A stretch of DNA of 64,000 nt from Saccharopolyspora aridisoli. GTDB taxonomy: Bacteria > Actinomycetota > Actinomycetes > Mycobacteriales > Pseudonocardiaceae. The stretch's first letter is position 1. Each line of letters begins with the position of its first letter. The translations under genes and the position numbers were made by a program. The notes beneath the pieces are model-generated. The model worked only from the letters and a program-made list of their open reading frames with translations. It made no database searches and had not been told where the DNA came from. The stretch is from the NCBI RefSeq assembly GCF_004348445.1, contig NZ_SMKV01000001.1:1-64000 (forward strand), read 5' to 3'. Below, in pieces: positions 1-8,106 of the stretch.

Positions 1-157
1 CCTGGTTCCACTCGCTGTCCCACTGCAACCGCGATGCCTGCTCGGCCCAGAACGCCTCGCGGTCCGCATCGGCCTGGCCGTAGAGCGCCGACGTGGCGTT
101 GGCCTGCGCCGCGAAATCCTCGGACGGTGCGAATCGGTCGTGGGCTTCGATGCTCAC
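1..157 (-). CDS. acs: Acetyl-CoA synthetase, N-terminal part only
   Basis: The complement of this stretch starts at a GTG (155-157) behind a good AAGGAG ribosome site (163-168) and reads off the left edge of the window. The 52 visible residues contain the N-terminal signature of AMP-forming acetyl-CoA synthetases: an APSEDFAAQAN motif, then an ADREAFWAEQA helix and a W-rich LQWDSEWNQ end. The enzyme activates acetate to acetyl-CoA in the cytoplasm. It sits back to back with the sensor kinase, regulator and acetate-type symporters, which fits joint control of uptake and activation. Only the first tenth of the protein is visible, so the family call rests on the N-terminal motif. Confidence 0.8.
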   Translation of the reverse strand, partial: MSIEAHDRFAPSEDFAAQANATSALYGQADADREAFWAEQASRLQWDSEWNQ

Positions 158-361
158 GGACACTCCTTGGTGGTCGGTGCGCGGTACTGGGCACGCAACG
201 TAAGCAACTCCCGTGACCTGTGGCACCACCTGCGCGACCGATCGTCGTGCTGACGCGTTCGAACGCCCCTGCTCCGCGACGAGCGGCGGATGAGCGGTTT
301 CGCTCACGTCAGCCCAACGGATTAGCATCCCAGCATCCATCAATGGCGATTTGGGGTTTCG

Positions 362-1444
362 ATGCCGGCACCGACCAACCGAACGCCGTCGGGCGCGTGG
401 TCGTTGCGGCGCTCGGACTCCGAATCGGTGCTGCGCACCGCGCGCCGCCTGGCCGTGAACCTGCGCGCCGGCCCCGCCGGGCCCGGAGTGCCCAGCGCGC
501 TGCGCGACCTCCGCCGGCTCCTCGACGTGGACGCGGTCGGGATCAGCGATCTGTCCGGGTCGCTGCAGTGGTCCGGCCGGTCGAAGGCCGAGCCGGATGC
601 GGTGACCTCGGTGGCCGACGTGCTGCACACCGAAACCCGCAGTGGCCGTCCACCGCTGGTGGCGATGCCGCTGCTGGTGCAGGACGAGCTCGCTGGGGTG
701 CTGGTCATCGACGGCGAGGTCCGGATGTCCGCGGTGCGCGAAGCCACCGCCTGGGTCGAGGACGCGCTGGAGCACGGCAGGCTGGAGCACTCGGCGGAGC
801 TGGCCGCGCAGTCGGAGCTGCGCGCGCTGCGGGCCGAGATCTCCCCGCACTTCATGTACAACGCGATGACCGTGATCGGCTCGTTGGTGCGCTCCGACCC
901 CGAGCGCTCCCACGAGCTCATGCTCGACTTCGCCGAGTTCATCCGCTACGGGCTGGCCAGGCACCGCGACTACACGACCGTCTCCGACGAGTTCCACGCC
1001 ATCGAGACCTACCTCGCCCTGCAGCGCGCGGTGCTGGGGGAGCGGCTGCGGGTGCAGATCCGCGTCGCGCCCGAGGTGCTGGCCGTGGCGATTCCGTACC
1101 TGGTGCTGCAGCCGCTGGTCGAGAACGCCGTGCGGCACGGCTTGGAGCCCAGGTTCACCCCGGGTACTGAAGGGGTCGGCACGGTGCAGGTGCGCGGCGA
1201 AGCCGAAGGGAACGACCTGGTCATCAGCGTCGAGGACGACGGCGTCGGGATGGACCCCGCTCACGCCGAGGCGATCCTCGCCGGGCACGGGCCTGCCGAC
1301 TCGGTCGGGCTGGCCAACGTCGACCGGCGGCTGCGCAGCGTGTACGGGGCCTGGTACGGGCTGGTCGTGGAAACCGCCGAGGGAGCGGGCACCCGAGTGG
1401 TGGTCCGCGTCCCGCGATTCCATCCGGGAGTGGTGCCGAGTTGA
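362..1444 (+). CDS. LytS/YehU-type sensor histidine kinase
   Basis: A 360-residue kinase without obvious membrane segments. The N-terminal half (about residues 30-140) looks like a GAF-type sensing region. The LytS-family phosphoacceptor block follows with SPHF around His163 (the equivalent of NPHFLFN), then an N-box (LVENAVRHGLEP) and an HATPase domain with EDDGVGM. LytS kinases pair with LytTR response regulators, and the next gene is one, with its start overlapping this stop. Known members of this arrangement (for example E. coli BtsS/BtsR) control carboxylate uptake, and two ActP-like symporters follow here. The ligand is probably a small carboxylate such as acetate or pyruvate, by inference. 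The start codon has no clear ribosome site. Confidence 0.88.
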   Translation: MPAPTNRTPSGAWSLRRSDSESVLRTARRLAVNLRAGPAGPGVPSALRDLRRLLDVDAVGISDLSGSLQWSGRSKAEPDAVTSVADVLHTETRSGRPPLVAMPLLVQDELAGVLVIDGEVRMSAVREATAWVEDALEHGRLEHSAELAAQSELRALRAEISPHFMYNAMTVIGSLVRSDPERSHELMLDFAEFIRYGLARHRDYTTVSDEFHAIETYLALQRAVLGERLRVQIRVAPEVLAVAIPYLVLQPLVENAVRHGLEPRFTPGTEGVGTVQVRGEAEGNDLVISVEDDGVGMDPAHAEAILAGHGPADSVGLANVDRRLRSVYGAWYGLVVETAEGAGTRVVVRVPRFHPGVVPS

Positions 1445-2220
1445 GCGAAGGACTGCGCGCGTTGGCCGTGGATGACCTCCCGCCCGCGCTCGACGAGCTG
1501 TGCAGGCTGCTGCGGGAGGCACCCGAGGTCGCCGAGGTCGTGGCGGCATCGGACTCGCTGAGCGCGCTGCGCACGCTGCAGAGCGACCGGTTCGACGTGG
1601 TGTTCCTGGACATCTCCATGCCCGGGCTGGACGGCATGGAGCTGGCGTCGCTGCTGGCGAAGATGAGCGAGCCGCCGGTGATCGTGTTCGTCACCGCCTA
1701 CGAACAGCACGCCGTGCGGGCCTACGACATCGGAGCCGTTGACTACCTGCTCAAACCCGTTCGCGCGGAACGGCTCTCGGCCGCGCTGGACCGCGTGGCG
1801 CGGCTGCTGGCCACTGAGGACGTCGGGGAACCCGTTCCGGCGCAGCCGGACGCGATGGTCGCGCTCCCGGTCGAGACGGCAGGTCGGACCCGTTACGTGC
1901 GGCGCAGCGAGGTGCTGTTCGTCGAGGCACACGGCGACTACGTGCGGTTGAACACCCGCAGCGGCGTGCACGTGGTCCGCATGCCCCTCTCCCGGCTCGA
2001 GGAGTACTGGGAGGGTGCCGGTTTCGTGCGGGTGCACCGCAGCTTCCTGCTGTCGCTGGACGCGGTTCGGGAACTGCGCAGCGATTCCGCCGGTGCGCTC
2101 AACGCCCACACCGATGCCGGTGACGTCCCGGTCAGCCGCAGGCACGCCCGGGATCTGCGGGAGCAGTTGCTGGACAACGCCCGTCAGGCCGAGATCACCA
2201 ACCCTCGGGGGCGCGGATGA
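1441..2220 (+). CDS. LytTR-family response regulator
   Basis: A 259-residue regulator that starts at a TTG overlapping the kinase stop codon, a sign of translational coupling. Residues 1-120 form a receiver with phosphoacceptor Asp57 in FLDISMPG and the conserved Lys of DYLLKPV. Residues about 145-245 are a LytTR DNA-binding domain (RSEVLFVEAHGDYVRL, then FVRVHRSFLLS). LytTR proteins bind two 9-bp direct repeats about one helix turn apart. A candidate pair lies at 4307-4326, upstream of the second symporter operon. It probably activates carboxylate transport genes in response to the neighbouring kinase. Confidence 0.9.
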   Translation: MSEGLRALAVDDLPPALDELCRLLREAPEVAEVVAASDSLSALRTLQSDRFDVVFLDISMPGLDGMELASLLAKMSEPPVIVFVTAYEQHAVRAYDIGAVDYLLKPVRAERLSAALDRVARLLATEDVGEPVPAQPDAMVALPVETAGRTRYVRRSEVLFVEAHGDYVRLNTRSGVHVVRMPLSRLEEYWEGAGFVRVHRSFLLSLDAVRELRSDSAGALNAHTDAGDVPVSRRHARDLREQLLDNARQAEITNPRGRG

Positions 2221-2567
2221 GCGGTGGTCCGAAGCGGGTGGCGGTGACCAGTCCGCAAACCAGGGTGGCGCACGCTCGCCGCATGATGCGGCGGCGCTGG
2301 CGAGCGCCGCGCCTCGAACCGGGGGAGGCCCTGCGGGCCAGGTCCCTGCACCGGGCGCAGCGCAGGCTCGGCGCGGTGACGCTGTTCCTGCTGGTCGCGC
2401 TGGTCTTCGGGTTGCCGCTGGTGTTCGCCGCGGCTCCGGCGCTCGACGAGCTGCGGGTCCTCGGCGTCCCGATCTCCTGGGGCTTGCTGGTGCTGGTGCC
2501 GTTCCCGGCGATGGCGGCGCTGGCGCGCTGGCAGCTGCGCGCGGCTGAGCGCGTCGAGGAGCGCTGA
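2217..2567 (+). CDS. Small two-helix membrane protein beside the symporter
   Basis: A 116-residue protein whose ATG overlaps the regulator stop (ATGA). A basic N-terminal region (residues 1-50) precedes two hydrophobic segments at about 52-73 and 83-103. It has the place and shape of the small DUF485-like partners that precede acetate-type sodium:solute symporters, but I do not see clear DUF485 motifs. The following symporter starts 3 nt after its stop codon. It is probably a symporter accessory subunit; the exact role is not known. Confidence 0.7.
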   Translation: MSGGPKRVAVTSPQTRVAHARRMMRRRWRAPRLEPGEALRARSLHRAQRRLGAVTLFLLVALVFGLPLVFAAAPALDELRVLGVPISWGLLVLVPFPAMAALARWQLRAAERVEER

Positions 2568-2570
2568 GCC

Positions 2571-4244
2571 GTGTTCGCGCTGCTGGCCGTCGCGGTCGTC
2601 GTGCTCCTCACGCTGCTGATCGGGCTGCGCGGAGTGGCGGCCATGCGCACCACCTCGGACTTCCTGGTCGCCTCACGGCAGGTGTCACCGCTGGTCAACG
2701 CGGCGGCGGTCTCGGGGGAGTACCTCTCGGCGGCGTCCTTCCTCGGCGTGGCCGGGCTGATGCTGTCCCACGGCGTGGGCGCGCTCTGGTACCCGGTGGG
2801 GTTCACCGCCGGGTACGTGGCGATGCTGGTGCTGGTCGCGGCCCCGATGCGTCGGTCAGGGGCGCTCACGGTGCCCGACTTCGCCGAGGCCCGCTTCGCC
2901 TCGCCGGAGCTGCGTCGGCTGGCAGCGCTGGTGGTGCTGATCATCGGCGGGCTGTACCTGGTCCCGCAGTTCCGCACCGCGGGCCTGGTGCTCAGCGTCG
3001 TCAGCGGTACGCCGTACTGGGTGGGCGTGGTCATCGCCGGGACCGCGGTGTCGGTGACCCTCGCGCTGGGCGGCATGCGGGCGGCGACCTACGTGCAGGC
3101 GTTCCAGTTCTGCCTGAAGCTGCTGCTGTTCGTGGTCCCCGCGGTGTGGCTGGTGCTCCAGGTCGGCCCGGCGGTGCGGCACGACGCGCTGCACCCGGTG
3201 CAGTTCACGCACTTCGCAGAGGACACCCCGGTGACGTTTCGCGTCGCGGTCGACCTCGACATCACCGAACCGGTGACCGCGCGCGACGCCGAGGGACGGC
3301 CCGTGCCGTTGCCGCCTGGTGCTCACGAGATCGAGGCGGGGCGGACGCTGACGTTCCCGGCCGGTGCGGCGGTCCCCGAGATCGACGGCATGGACGTGCC
3401 GGGCGGGCCGGACTGGCGGCGGCCGCTGCTGGACCTGGAGAACGCCGGGCACCCGTTGCTGGGGACCTGGGCGGTGCTGGTGGCCACCATGTTCGGCACG
3501 ATGGGGTTGCCGCACGTCATCGTGCGGTTCCACACCAGCCCCGACGGGCGCGCGGCACGCCGTGCCGCGGCCATCACCGTGCTGCTGCTGGGCAGCTTCT
3601 ACCTGTTCCCGGGCATTTACGGCGCGCTCGGCCGGGTGCTCGTGCCACAGCTGTACCTCTCCGGCGTCACCGACTCGGTCGTGGTCGGACTGCCCGCGCA
3701 GGTCGACACCGGCTGGGTCGGCGCGGTGTTCACCTCGCTGCTCACGGGCGGGGCGTTCGCGGCGTTCCTCGCGACCTCGCTGGGCCTGCTGCTGGTGGTG
3801 TCCGGCGCGATCTCCCACGACCTCACCCCGGGCGGTCTCGGCCAGCTGCGCTGGACGGTGCTGGGTGCGGCGGCCGTGGTCGTCCTGCTCGCGCTGCAAG
3901 CCGCCCACCTCTCCGCCGGCGTGCTCGTGACCTGGGGTTTCACCGTGGCCGCCGCCACGTTCTGCCCGCTGCTGGTGCTGGGCATCTGGTGGCCGCGGCT
4001 GACCCGGACCGGAGCGCTGTGGGGCGTGCTCGTCGGGCTGACCGCCACGTCGGGAGCCATCGGCGCGACCCTGTTCGGCCCGCAGCTCGACGGCGTGCCC
4101 GCAATCCTCATCGCCCAGCCCGCTCCGTGGGCGGTTCCGCTGTCCTTCGCCACCATGATCGCGATCTCGCTCCGCGGGAAGACCCCGACGTGGGCGGAGA
4201 CCGCCATGCTGCGCCTGCACCTGGACGAACCGTCGCGCTCCTGA
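2571..4244 (+). CDS. Sodium:solute symporter (acetate/monocarboxylate type)
   Basis: A 557-residue multi-spanning protein starting at GTG, with the SSS-family pattern: GEYLSAASFLGVAGL in the first core helix, GGMRAATYVQ, and GTMGLPHVIVRFHT. These motifs are shared with ActP/MctC carriers that couple sodium or protons to acetate, propionate or pyruvate uptake. It is odd in having an insert of about 85 residues (roughly residues 201-288) rich in charged residues, Gly and Pro between helices. In canonical ActP this loop is shorter, and it is likely extracytoplasmic. The gene follows the two-component pair in one operon. Confidence 0.85.
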   Translation: MFALLAVAVVVLLTLLIGLRGVAAMRTTSDFLVASRQVSPLVNAAAVSGEYLSAASFLGVAGLMLSHGVGALWYPVGFTAGYVAMLVLVAAPMRRSGALTVPDFAEARFASPELRRLAALVVLIIGGLYLVPQFRTAGLVLSVVSGTPYWVGVVIAGTAVSVTLALGGMRAATYVQAFQFCLKLLLFVVPAVWLVLQVGPAVRHDALHPVQFTHFAEDTPVTFRVAVDLDITEPVTARDAEGRPVPLPPGAHEIEAGRTLTFPAGAAVPEIDGMDVPGGPDWRRPLLDLENAGHPLLGTWAVLVATMFGTMGLPHVIVRFHTSPDGRAARRAAAITVLLLGSFYLFPGIYGALGRVLVPQLYLSGVTDSVVVGLPAQVDTGWVGAVFTSLLTGGAFAAFLATSLGLLLVVSGAISHDLTPGGLGQLRWTVLGAAAVVVLLALQAAHLSAGVLVTWGFTVAAATFCPLLVLGIWWPRLTRTGALWGVLVGLTATSGAIGATLFGPQLDGVPAILIAQPAPWAVPLSFATMIAISLRGKTPTWAETAMLRLHLDEPSRS

Positions 4245-4306
4245 CGCGATGTTGACGCGCAGGTAACGGGCCGGAGAAGGGCGCGACCGCTCGTCCCGGT
4301 CGGCAT

Positions 4307-4326
4307 GCCGTTCGTCGACCGTTCGT
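4307..4326 (+). promoter_or_regulatory. Candidate LytTR binding site (two 9-bp direct repeats)
   Basis: GCCGTTCGT (4307-4315) and ACCGTTCGT (4318-4326) are direct repeats 11 bp apart. The published LytTR half-site is [TA][AC][CA]GTTN[AG][TG]; the second copy matches fully and the first at 8 of 9 positions. The pair lies about 90 bp before the DUF485/actP operon, and the LytTR regulator is encoded just upstream, so it is a natural target. The link is inferred from sequence only. Confidence 0.5.
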
Positions 4327-4414
4327 CTCGTGCGGCGGTCATCGGTCCCGGACGGCTCCCGCTGCTGCTCGCAGCTTCCTTAGCGTGGCCCTCCTCACAC
4401 GTTAGGGAGGATCC

Positions 4415-4756
4415 GTGAGCACCACCGACTCGGCCAATCCGCCGCCCACCGAAGATGTGTGGCACGAGGCCCACGCCAGCGAGGAATTCGCCACGCTGCG
4501 CCGGCGGCTGCGGGCGTTCGTCTTCCCGGTCTCCGCGCTGTTCCTCATCTGGTACCTGGTCTACGTGCTGCTGGCCGACTACGCGCACGGCTTCATGTCG
4601 ATCAAGCTCGTCGGCAACATCAACGTCGGGCTGGTGCTGGGCCTGCTGCAGTTCGTGTCCACCTTCGCCATCACCACGCTCTACGTCCGCTACGCCAACC
4701 GGAACCTGGACCCGGTGGCCGAGCGCATCCGCGCCAAGGTCGAAGGCGCCTCCTGA
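4415..4756 (+). CDS. DUF485 membrane protein (YjcH type)
   Basis: A 113-residue protein starting at GTG with an AGGGAGGAT ribosome site. It carries the DUF485 pattern: residues 20-35 (EEFATLRRRLRAFVF), two membrane segments (about 38-58 and 68-92), and TTLYVRYANRNLDPVAERIR at the C-terminus. DUF485 proteins are the constant small partners of ActP-type acetate permeases, and the permease follows 20 nt downstream. Confidence 0.92.
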   Translation: MSTTDSANPPPTEDVWHEAHASEEFATLRRRLRAFVFPVSALFLIWYLVYVLLADYAHGFMSIKLVGNINVGLVLGLLQFVSTFAITTLYVRYANRNLDPVAERIRAKVEGAS

Positions 4757-4776
4757 AACCCTGAGGAGTAGTTGGG

Positions 4777-6384
4777 ATGTACCACCTCGCGCAGGGGTTG
4801 CAAGGAAGCAACCCGCTGCTCAACATCGGAATCTTCGCGGCCTTCGTCGTGGTGACCCTGGTCGTCGTGCTGCGCGCCAGCCGCAACACCCGCAGCGCGG
4901 CCGACTACTACGCGGGCGGTCGCGCGTTCTCCGGGCCGCAGAACGGGATCGCGATCGCCGGTGACTACCTGTCGGCGGCGTCGTTCCTCGGCATCGTCGG
5001 CGCGATCGCGCTCTACGGCTACGACGGATTCCTGTACTCGATCGGCTTCCTGGTCGCCTGGCTGGTGGCACTGCTGCTGGTCGCCGAACTGCTGCGCAAC
5101 ACCGGCAAGTACACGATGGGCGACGTGCTGGCGTTCCGGATGCGCCAGCGCCCGGTGCGCGCCGCGGCGGCGACCTCGACGCTGATGGTCAGCTTCTTCT
5201 ACCTGCTGGCGCAGATGGCGGGCGCGGGCGTGCTCGTCTCGCTGCTGCTGGGCGTGTCCAGCGGGAGCGGGCAGGCGCTGGTGATCGCGATCGTCGGCGT
5301 CATCATGATCGTCTACGTGCTGGTCGGCGGCATGAAGGGCACCACCTGGGTGCAGATCATCAAGGCGGTGCTGCTCATCAGCGGCGCGGCCGTGATGACG
5401 GTGTGGACGCTGGCGCTCCACGGCTTCGACTTCTCGGGTCTGCTGCAGGCGGCGGTCGACCGGGCGTCCTCCGGTGAGAAGCTGCTCAACCCCGGCGCCA
5501 AGTACGGCAAGTCCGAGACGAGCAAGCTGGACTTCCTGTCCCTGGGCATCGCCCTGGTGCTGGGCACCGCGGGTCTGCCGCACGTGCTGATGCGCTTCTA
5601 CACCGTGCCGACCGCCAAGGAAGCGCGGCGCTCGGTGGTGTGGGCGATCTGGCTGATCGGCCTGTTCTACCTGTTCTCGCTGGTGCTGGGCTACGGCGCG
5701 GCGGCCATCGTGGGGCCGGAGACGATCAAGAACGCGCCGGGTTCGTCGAACTCCGCGGCACCGTTGCTCGCTCAGGCGCTGGGCGGCCCGCTGCTGCTCG
5801 GGTTCATCGCCGCGGTCGCCTTCGCCACGATCCTCGCCGTGGTGGCGGGGCTGACCATCACCGCGTCGGCGTCGTTCGCCCACGACATCTACGCCAACGT
5901 GATCAAGCGCGGGAAGGTCGAGGACAAGGACGCCGAGGTTCGCGTCGCGCGGATCACCGCGGTGGTCATCGGCGCGGTCGCCATCGTCGGCGGCATCCTG
6001 GCCCGCAACCAGAACGTCGCGTTCCTGGTGGCGCTGGCCTTCGCCGTGGCCGCTTCGGCGAACCTGCCGACGATCCTGTACTCGCTGTTCTGGAAGCGGT
6101 TCAACACCTCCGGTGCGCTGTGGAGCATCTACGGCGGTCTGGTCACCACCGTGGTGCTGATCGTGTTCTCCCCGGCGGTGTCCGGGACCGAGGACTCGAT
6201 GCTGCCGAACGTGGACTTCCACTGGTTCCCGCTGCAGAACCCGGGTCTGGTCTCGATCCCGGCGGCGTTCTTCTTCGGGTGGTTGGGCACGGTCTTGTCC
6301 AAGGAGCACTTGGAGGACGAGTACAGGGAGATGGAGGTTCGCTCGCTGACCGGCGCGGGCGCTGAGAAGGCGTCCGCACACTGA
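4777..6384 (+). CDS. actP: Cation/acetate symporter ActP
   Basis: A 535-residue sodium:solute symporter with about 13 membrane segments. It shows GDYLSAASFLGIVG, GGMKGTTWVQIIKA, GTAGLPHVLMRFYTVP, and the cytoplasmic ASASFAHDIYANVIKRG motif typical of ActP. It imports acetate and related short monocarboxylates across the inner membrane for activation by the acetyl-CoA synthetase at the left edge of the window. It forms an operon with the DUF485 gene and ends at a strong hairpin (6410-6448). Confidence 0.93.
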   Translation: MYHLAQGLQGSNPLLNIGIFAAFVVVTLVVVLRASRNTRSAADYYAGGRAFSGPQNGIAIAGDYLSAASFLGIVGAIALYGYDGFLYSIGFLVAWLVALLLVAELLRNTGKYTMGDVLAFRMRQRPVRAAAATSTLMVSFFYLLAQMAGAGVLVSLLLGVSSGSGQALVIAIVGVIMIVYVLVGGMKGTTWVQIIKAVLLISGAAVMTVWTLALHGFDFSGLLQAAVDRASSGEKLLNPGAKYGKSETSKLDFLSLGIALVLGTAGLPHVLMRFYTVPTAKEARRSVVWAIWLIGLFYLFSLVLGYGAAAIVGPETIKNAPGSSNSAAPLLAQALGGPLLLGFIAAVAFATILAVVAGLTITASASFAHDIYANVIKRGKVEDKDAEVRVARITAVVIGAVAIVGGILARNQNVAFLVALAFAVAASANLPTILYSLFWKRFNTSGALWSIYGGLVTTVVLIVFSPAVSGTEDSMLPNVDFHWFPLQNPGLVSIPAAFFFGWLGTVLSKEHLEDEYREMEVRSLTGAGAEKASAH

Positions 6385-6409
6385 CCGTCGTGCTGCACGG
6401 CGGTTCCCG

Positions 6410-6448
6410 GTGGGCCGGGGCGCGATCCCCTCTCGCGCCCCGGCCCAC
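6410..6448 (+). terminator. GC-rich hairpin terminator after actP
   Basis: Arms of 16 bp (6410-6425 and 6433-6448) are perfectly complementary around a 7-nt loop. There is no T-run, as is common in GC-rich actinomycetes. The hairpin lies 25 nt after the actP stop codon. Confidence 0.75.
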
Positions 6449-6907
6449 GCGCGTTCGGAGCTCGCCGAATTGAGTCCCGTCGCGGAATGCGGTTCGGACG
6501 AGGTGTGCAGGAGTGGAGTGATCGGCTCTGGTCCCCCGGGGTTGATCGAGCCCTTCCCAGCCGGGAACCAAAGCGCGTCCGCACTGGTGGGAGCCGGGGT
6601 GGCCATCTTCCTCCGCTGCACCAGCGCCGTTCGCGGCTCGCGGTTGCTGCGAACGGGGCTGCGGCGCCTGCTTTGTGCTGTTCTTCCGATTCCGCAAGGC
6701 TTTGGCGAGAACTGCTCGTTCCCGCGACAATAGTTGCTTGCGGATGAAATCAGGTTAGTCTTCTTTCGTCCGATGATTTTTCTGGCCCACTGGCACTTAT
6801 CGGTTCACTCATTGATCGGTGGTCTGACCGATCGCCTTGATCGACTCCACTGCAGCGGATCAAGCGCGCCCTGATCGGGCCGGTGATCCCTGAGCGAAAG
6901 GCATCCG
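6449..6907. other. Gene-free stretch before the protease
   Basis: This stretch of about 460 bp is less GC-rich than the flanking genes, especially 6721-6800, so it probably holds the protease promoter. I could not fix -35/-10 elements. A reading frame on the plus strand up to 6733 has no recognisable content or ribosome site. Confidence 0.4.
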
Positions 6908-8032
6908 ATGAAACCCAGAACCGCAGCACGAATCACCGGAGCGGCGCTGGTCGCCGCTGGAACGGTCGCAGCGCTGACCGCACCCACGACCATCGCCGAA
7001 CCCGCCGGCGCGCCGGTGTCGCCGGAGCTGGTCGCGGCCATGCAGCGCGATCTCGGCCTCACCGCTGACCAGGTCGAGGCGCGGCTCGACCAGGAATCCA
7101 CCGCCGCACGGGCGGACGGCGCGCTGCGCGATGCGCTCGCCGGCAGCTACGGCGGCTCCTACTTCGACGCGGAGCTGGGCAAGCTCGTCGTCGGGACCAC
7201 CGACATCGCGAAGTCCGACGAGGTGCGCGCGGCCGGTGCCGAACCCCGGCAGGTCGCCGCGAGCGAGCGGCAGCTCGACGAGATCGTCGAAGCCCTCAAC
7301 GGCCGCGGTGCGCAGGCCCCCGCGGCGGTGACGGGCTGGTACGCCGACGTGCGGGAGAACGCGGTGGTGGTGACCACCCAGCCCGGAACGTCGGAGCAGG
7401 CAACCGGTTTCGTGCGCGAGGCGCATGTGCCGCAGGAGTCGGTGCGGGTGCTGGAGTCTCCCGCGCAGCCGGAGACCTACGCCGATGTCGTCGGCGGCTA
7501 CGCCTACTACACTGCCTCCGGCGCGCGGTGCTCGATGGGCTTCGCCGTCCAAGGTGGATTCGTGACCGCGGGCCACTGCGGGTCGCCAGGTGAGCGCACG
7601 ACCCAGCCGACCGGCTACTTCGCGGGTTCGTCCTTCCCCGGCAACGACTACGCCTTCGTCAACACCGGCACCGACGACACCGGACATCCCCTCGTCTACG
7701 ACTACAGCGGCGGGTACGTCCGGGTGTCCGGGTCTGCGGAAGCTCCGCTGGGCTCGTCGATCTGCCGCTCCGGGTCAACCACGGGCTGGCACTGCGGCAC
7801 GGTGCTGGCGAAGAACCAGTCGGTGCGATACCAGGAGGGCACGGTCAGCGGGCTCACGCGGACCAACGTCTGCGCCGAGCCCGGCGACTCCGGCGGTTCG
7901 TTCATCTCCGGCAACCAGGCACAGGGGATGACCTCCGGGGGTTGGGGTGACTGCCGCATCGGCGGCGAGACCTACTACCAGCCGGTCCGAGAAGCCCTCT
8001 CCGCCTACGGGTTGACCCTGCTGACCCAGTAG
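6908..8032 (+). CDS. Secreted S1-family serine protease (streptogrisin/alpha-lytic type)
   Basis: A 374-residue preproprotease. Residues 1-30 are a signal peptide (basic MKPRTAAR start, hydrophobic core, AEPAGA end). Residues about 31-190 are an alpha-lytic-type prodomain acting as a folding chaperone. The mature protease starts near residue 193 (DVVGGYAYYT). The catalytic triad is readable as His223 (TAGHCG), Asp247 (GNDYAF) and Ser328 (GDSGGS), with paired cysteines around His223 and Ser328. Streptogrisins are secreted, self-processed endoproteases. The gene stands alone behind an AT-richer region and ends at a shared hairpin. Confidence 0.93.
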   Translation: MKPRTAARITGAALVAAGTVAALTAPTTIAEPAGAPVSPELVAAMQRDLGLTADQVEARLDQESTAARADGALRDALAGSYGGSYFDAELGKLVVGTTDIAKSDEVRAAGAEPRQVAASERQLDEIVEALNGRGAQAPAAVTGWYADVRENAVVVTTQPGTSEQATGFVREAHVPQESVRVLESPAQPETYADVVGGYAYYTASGARCSMGFAVQGGFVTAGHCGSPGERTTQPTGYFAGSSFPGNDYAFVNTGTDDTGHPLVYDYSGGYVRVSGSAEAPLGSSICRSGSTTGWHCGTVLAKNQSVRYQEGTVSGLTRTNVCAEPGDSGGSFISGNQAQGMTSGGWGDCRIGGETYYQPVREALSAYGLTLLTQ

Positions 8033-8043
8033 GCGGTGGCGCT

Positions 8044-8080
8044 GTTGCTGCGGCCCGGCCGGCCACCCGGTCGCAGCAAC
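8044..8080. terminator. Hairpin between convergent genes
   Basis: GTTGCTGCG (8044-8052) pairs with CGCAGCAAC (8072-8080) around a GC-rich 19-nt loop that can fold further. It lies between the stop codons of the protease (plus) and the lipid kinase (minus), so it can serve both. Confidence 0.65.
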
Positions 8081-8106
8081 GCGTTCCCCTCCCGGCGGAC
8101 CCTCGT

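Noticed and set aside
220-1170. 316-codon plus frame overlapping the sensor kinase
   Set aside because: Arg/Ala/Gly-rich shadow of the kinase; the kinase frame has the phosphoacceptor and ATP-binding motifs.
4690-6621. 643-codon open frame on the minus strand
   Set aside because: It is a shadow of actP and the DUF485 gene, with His/Arg/Gln-rich composition typical of antisense frames in GC-rich DNA and no family motifs.
6410-6733. 107-codon plus frame after actP
   Set aside because: It begins in the actP terminator hairpin, has no ribosome site and no recognisable domain.
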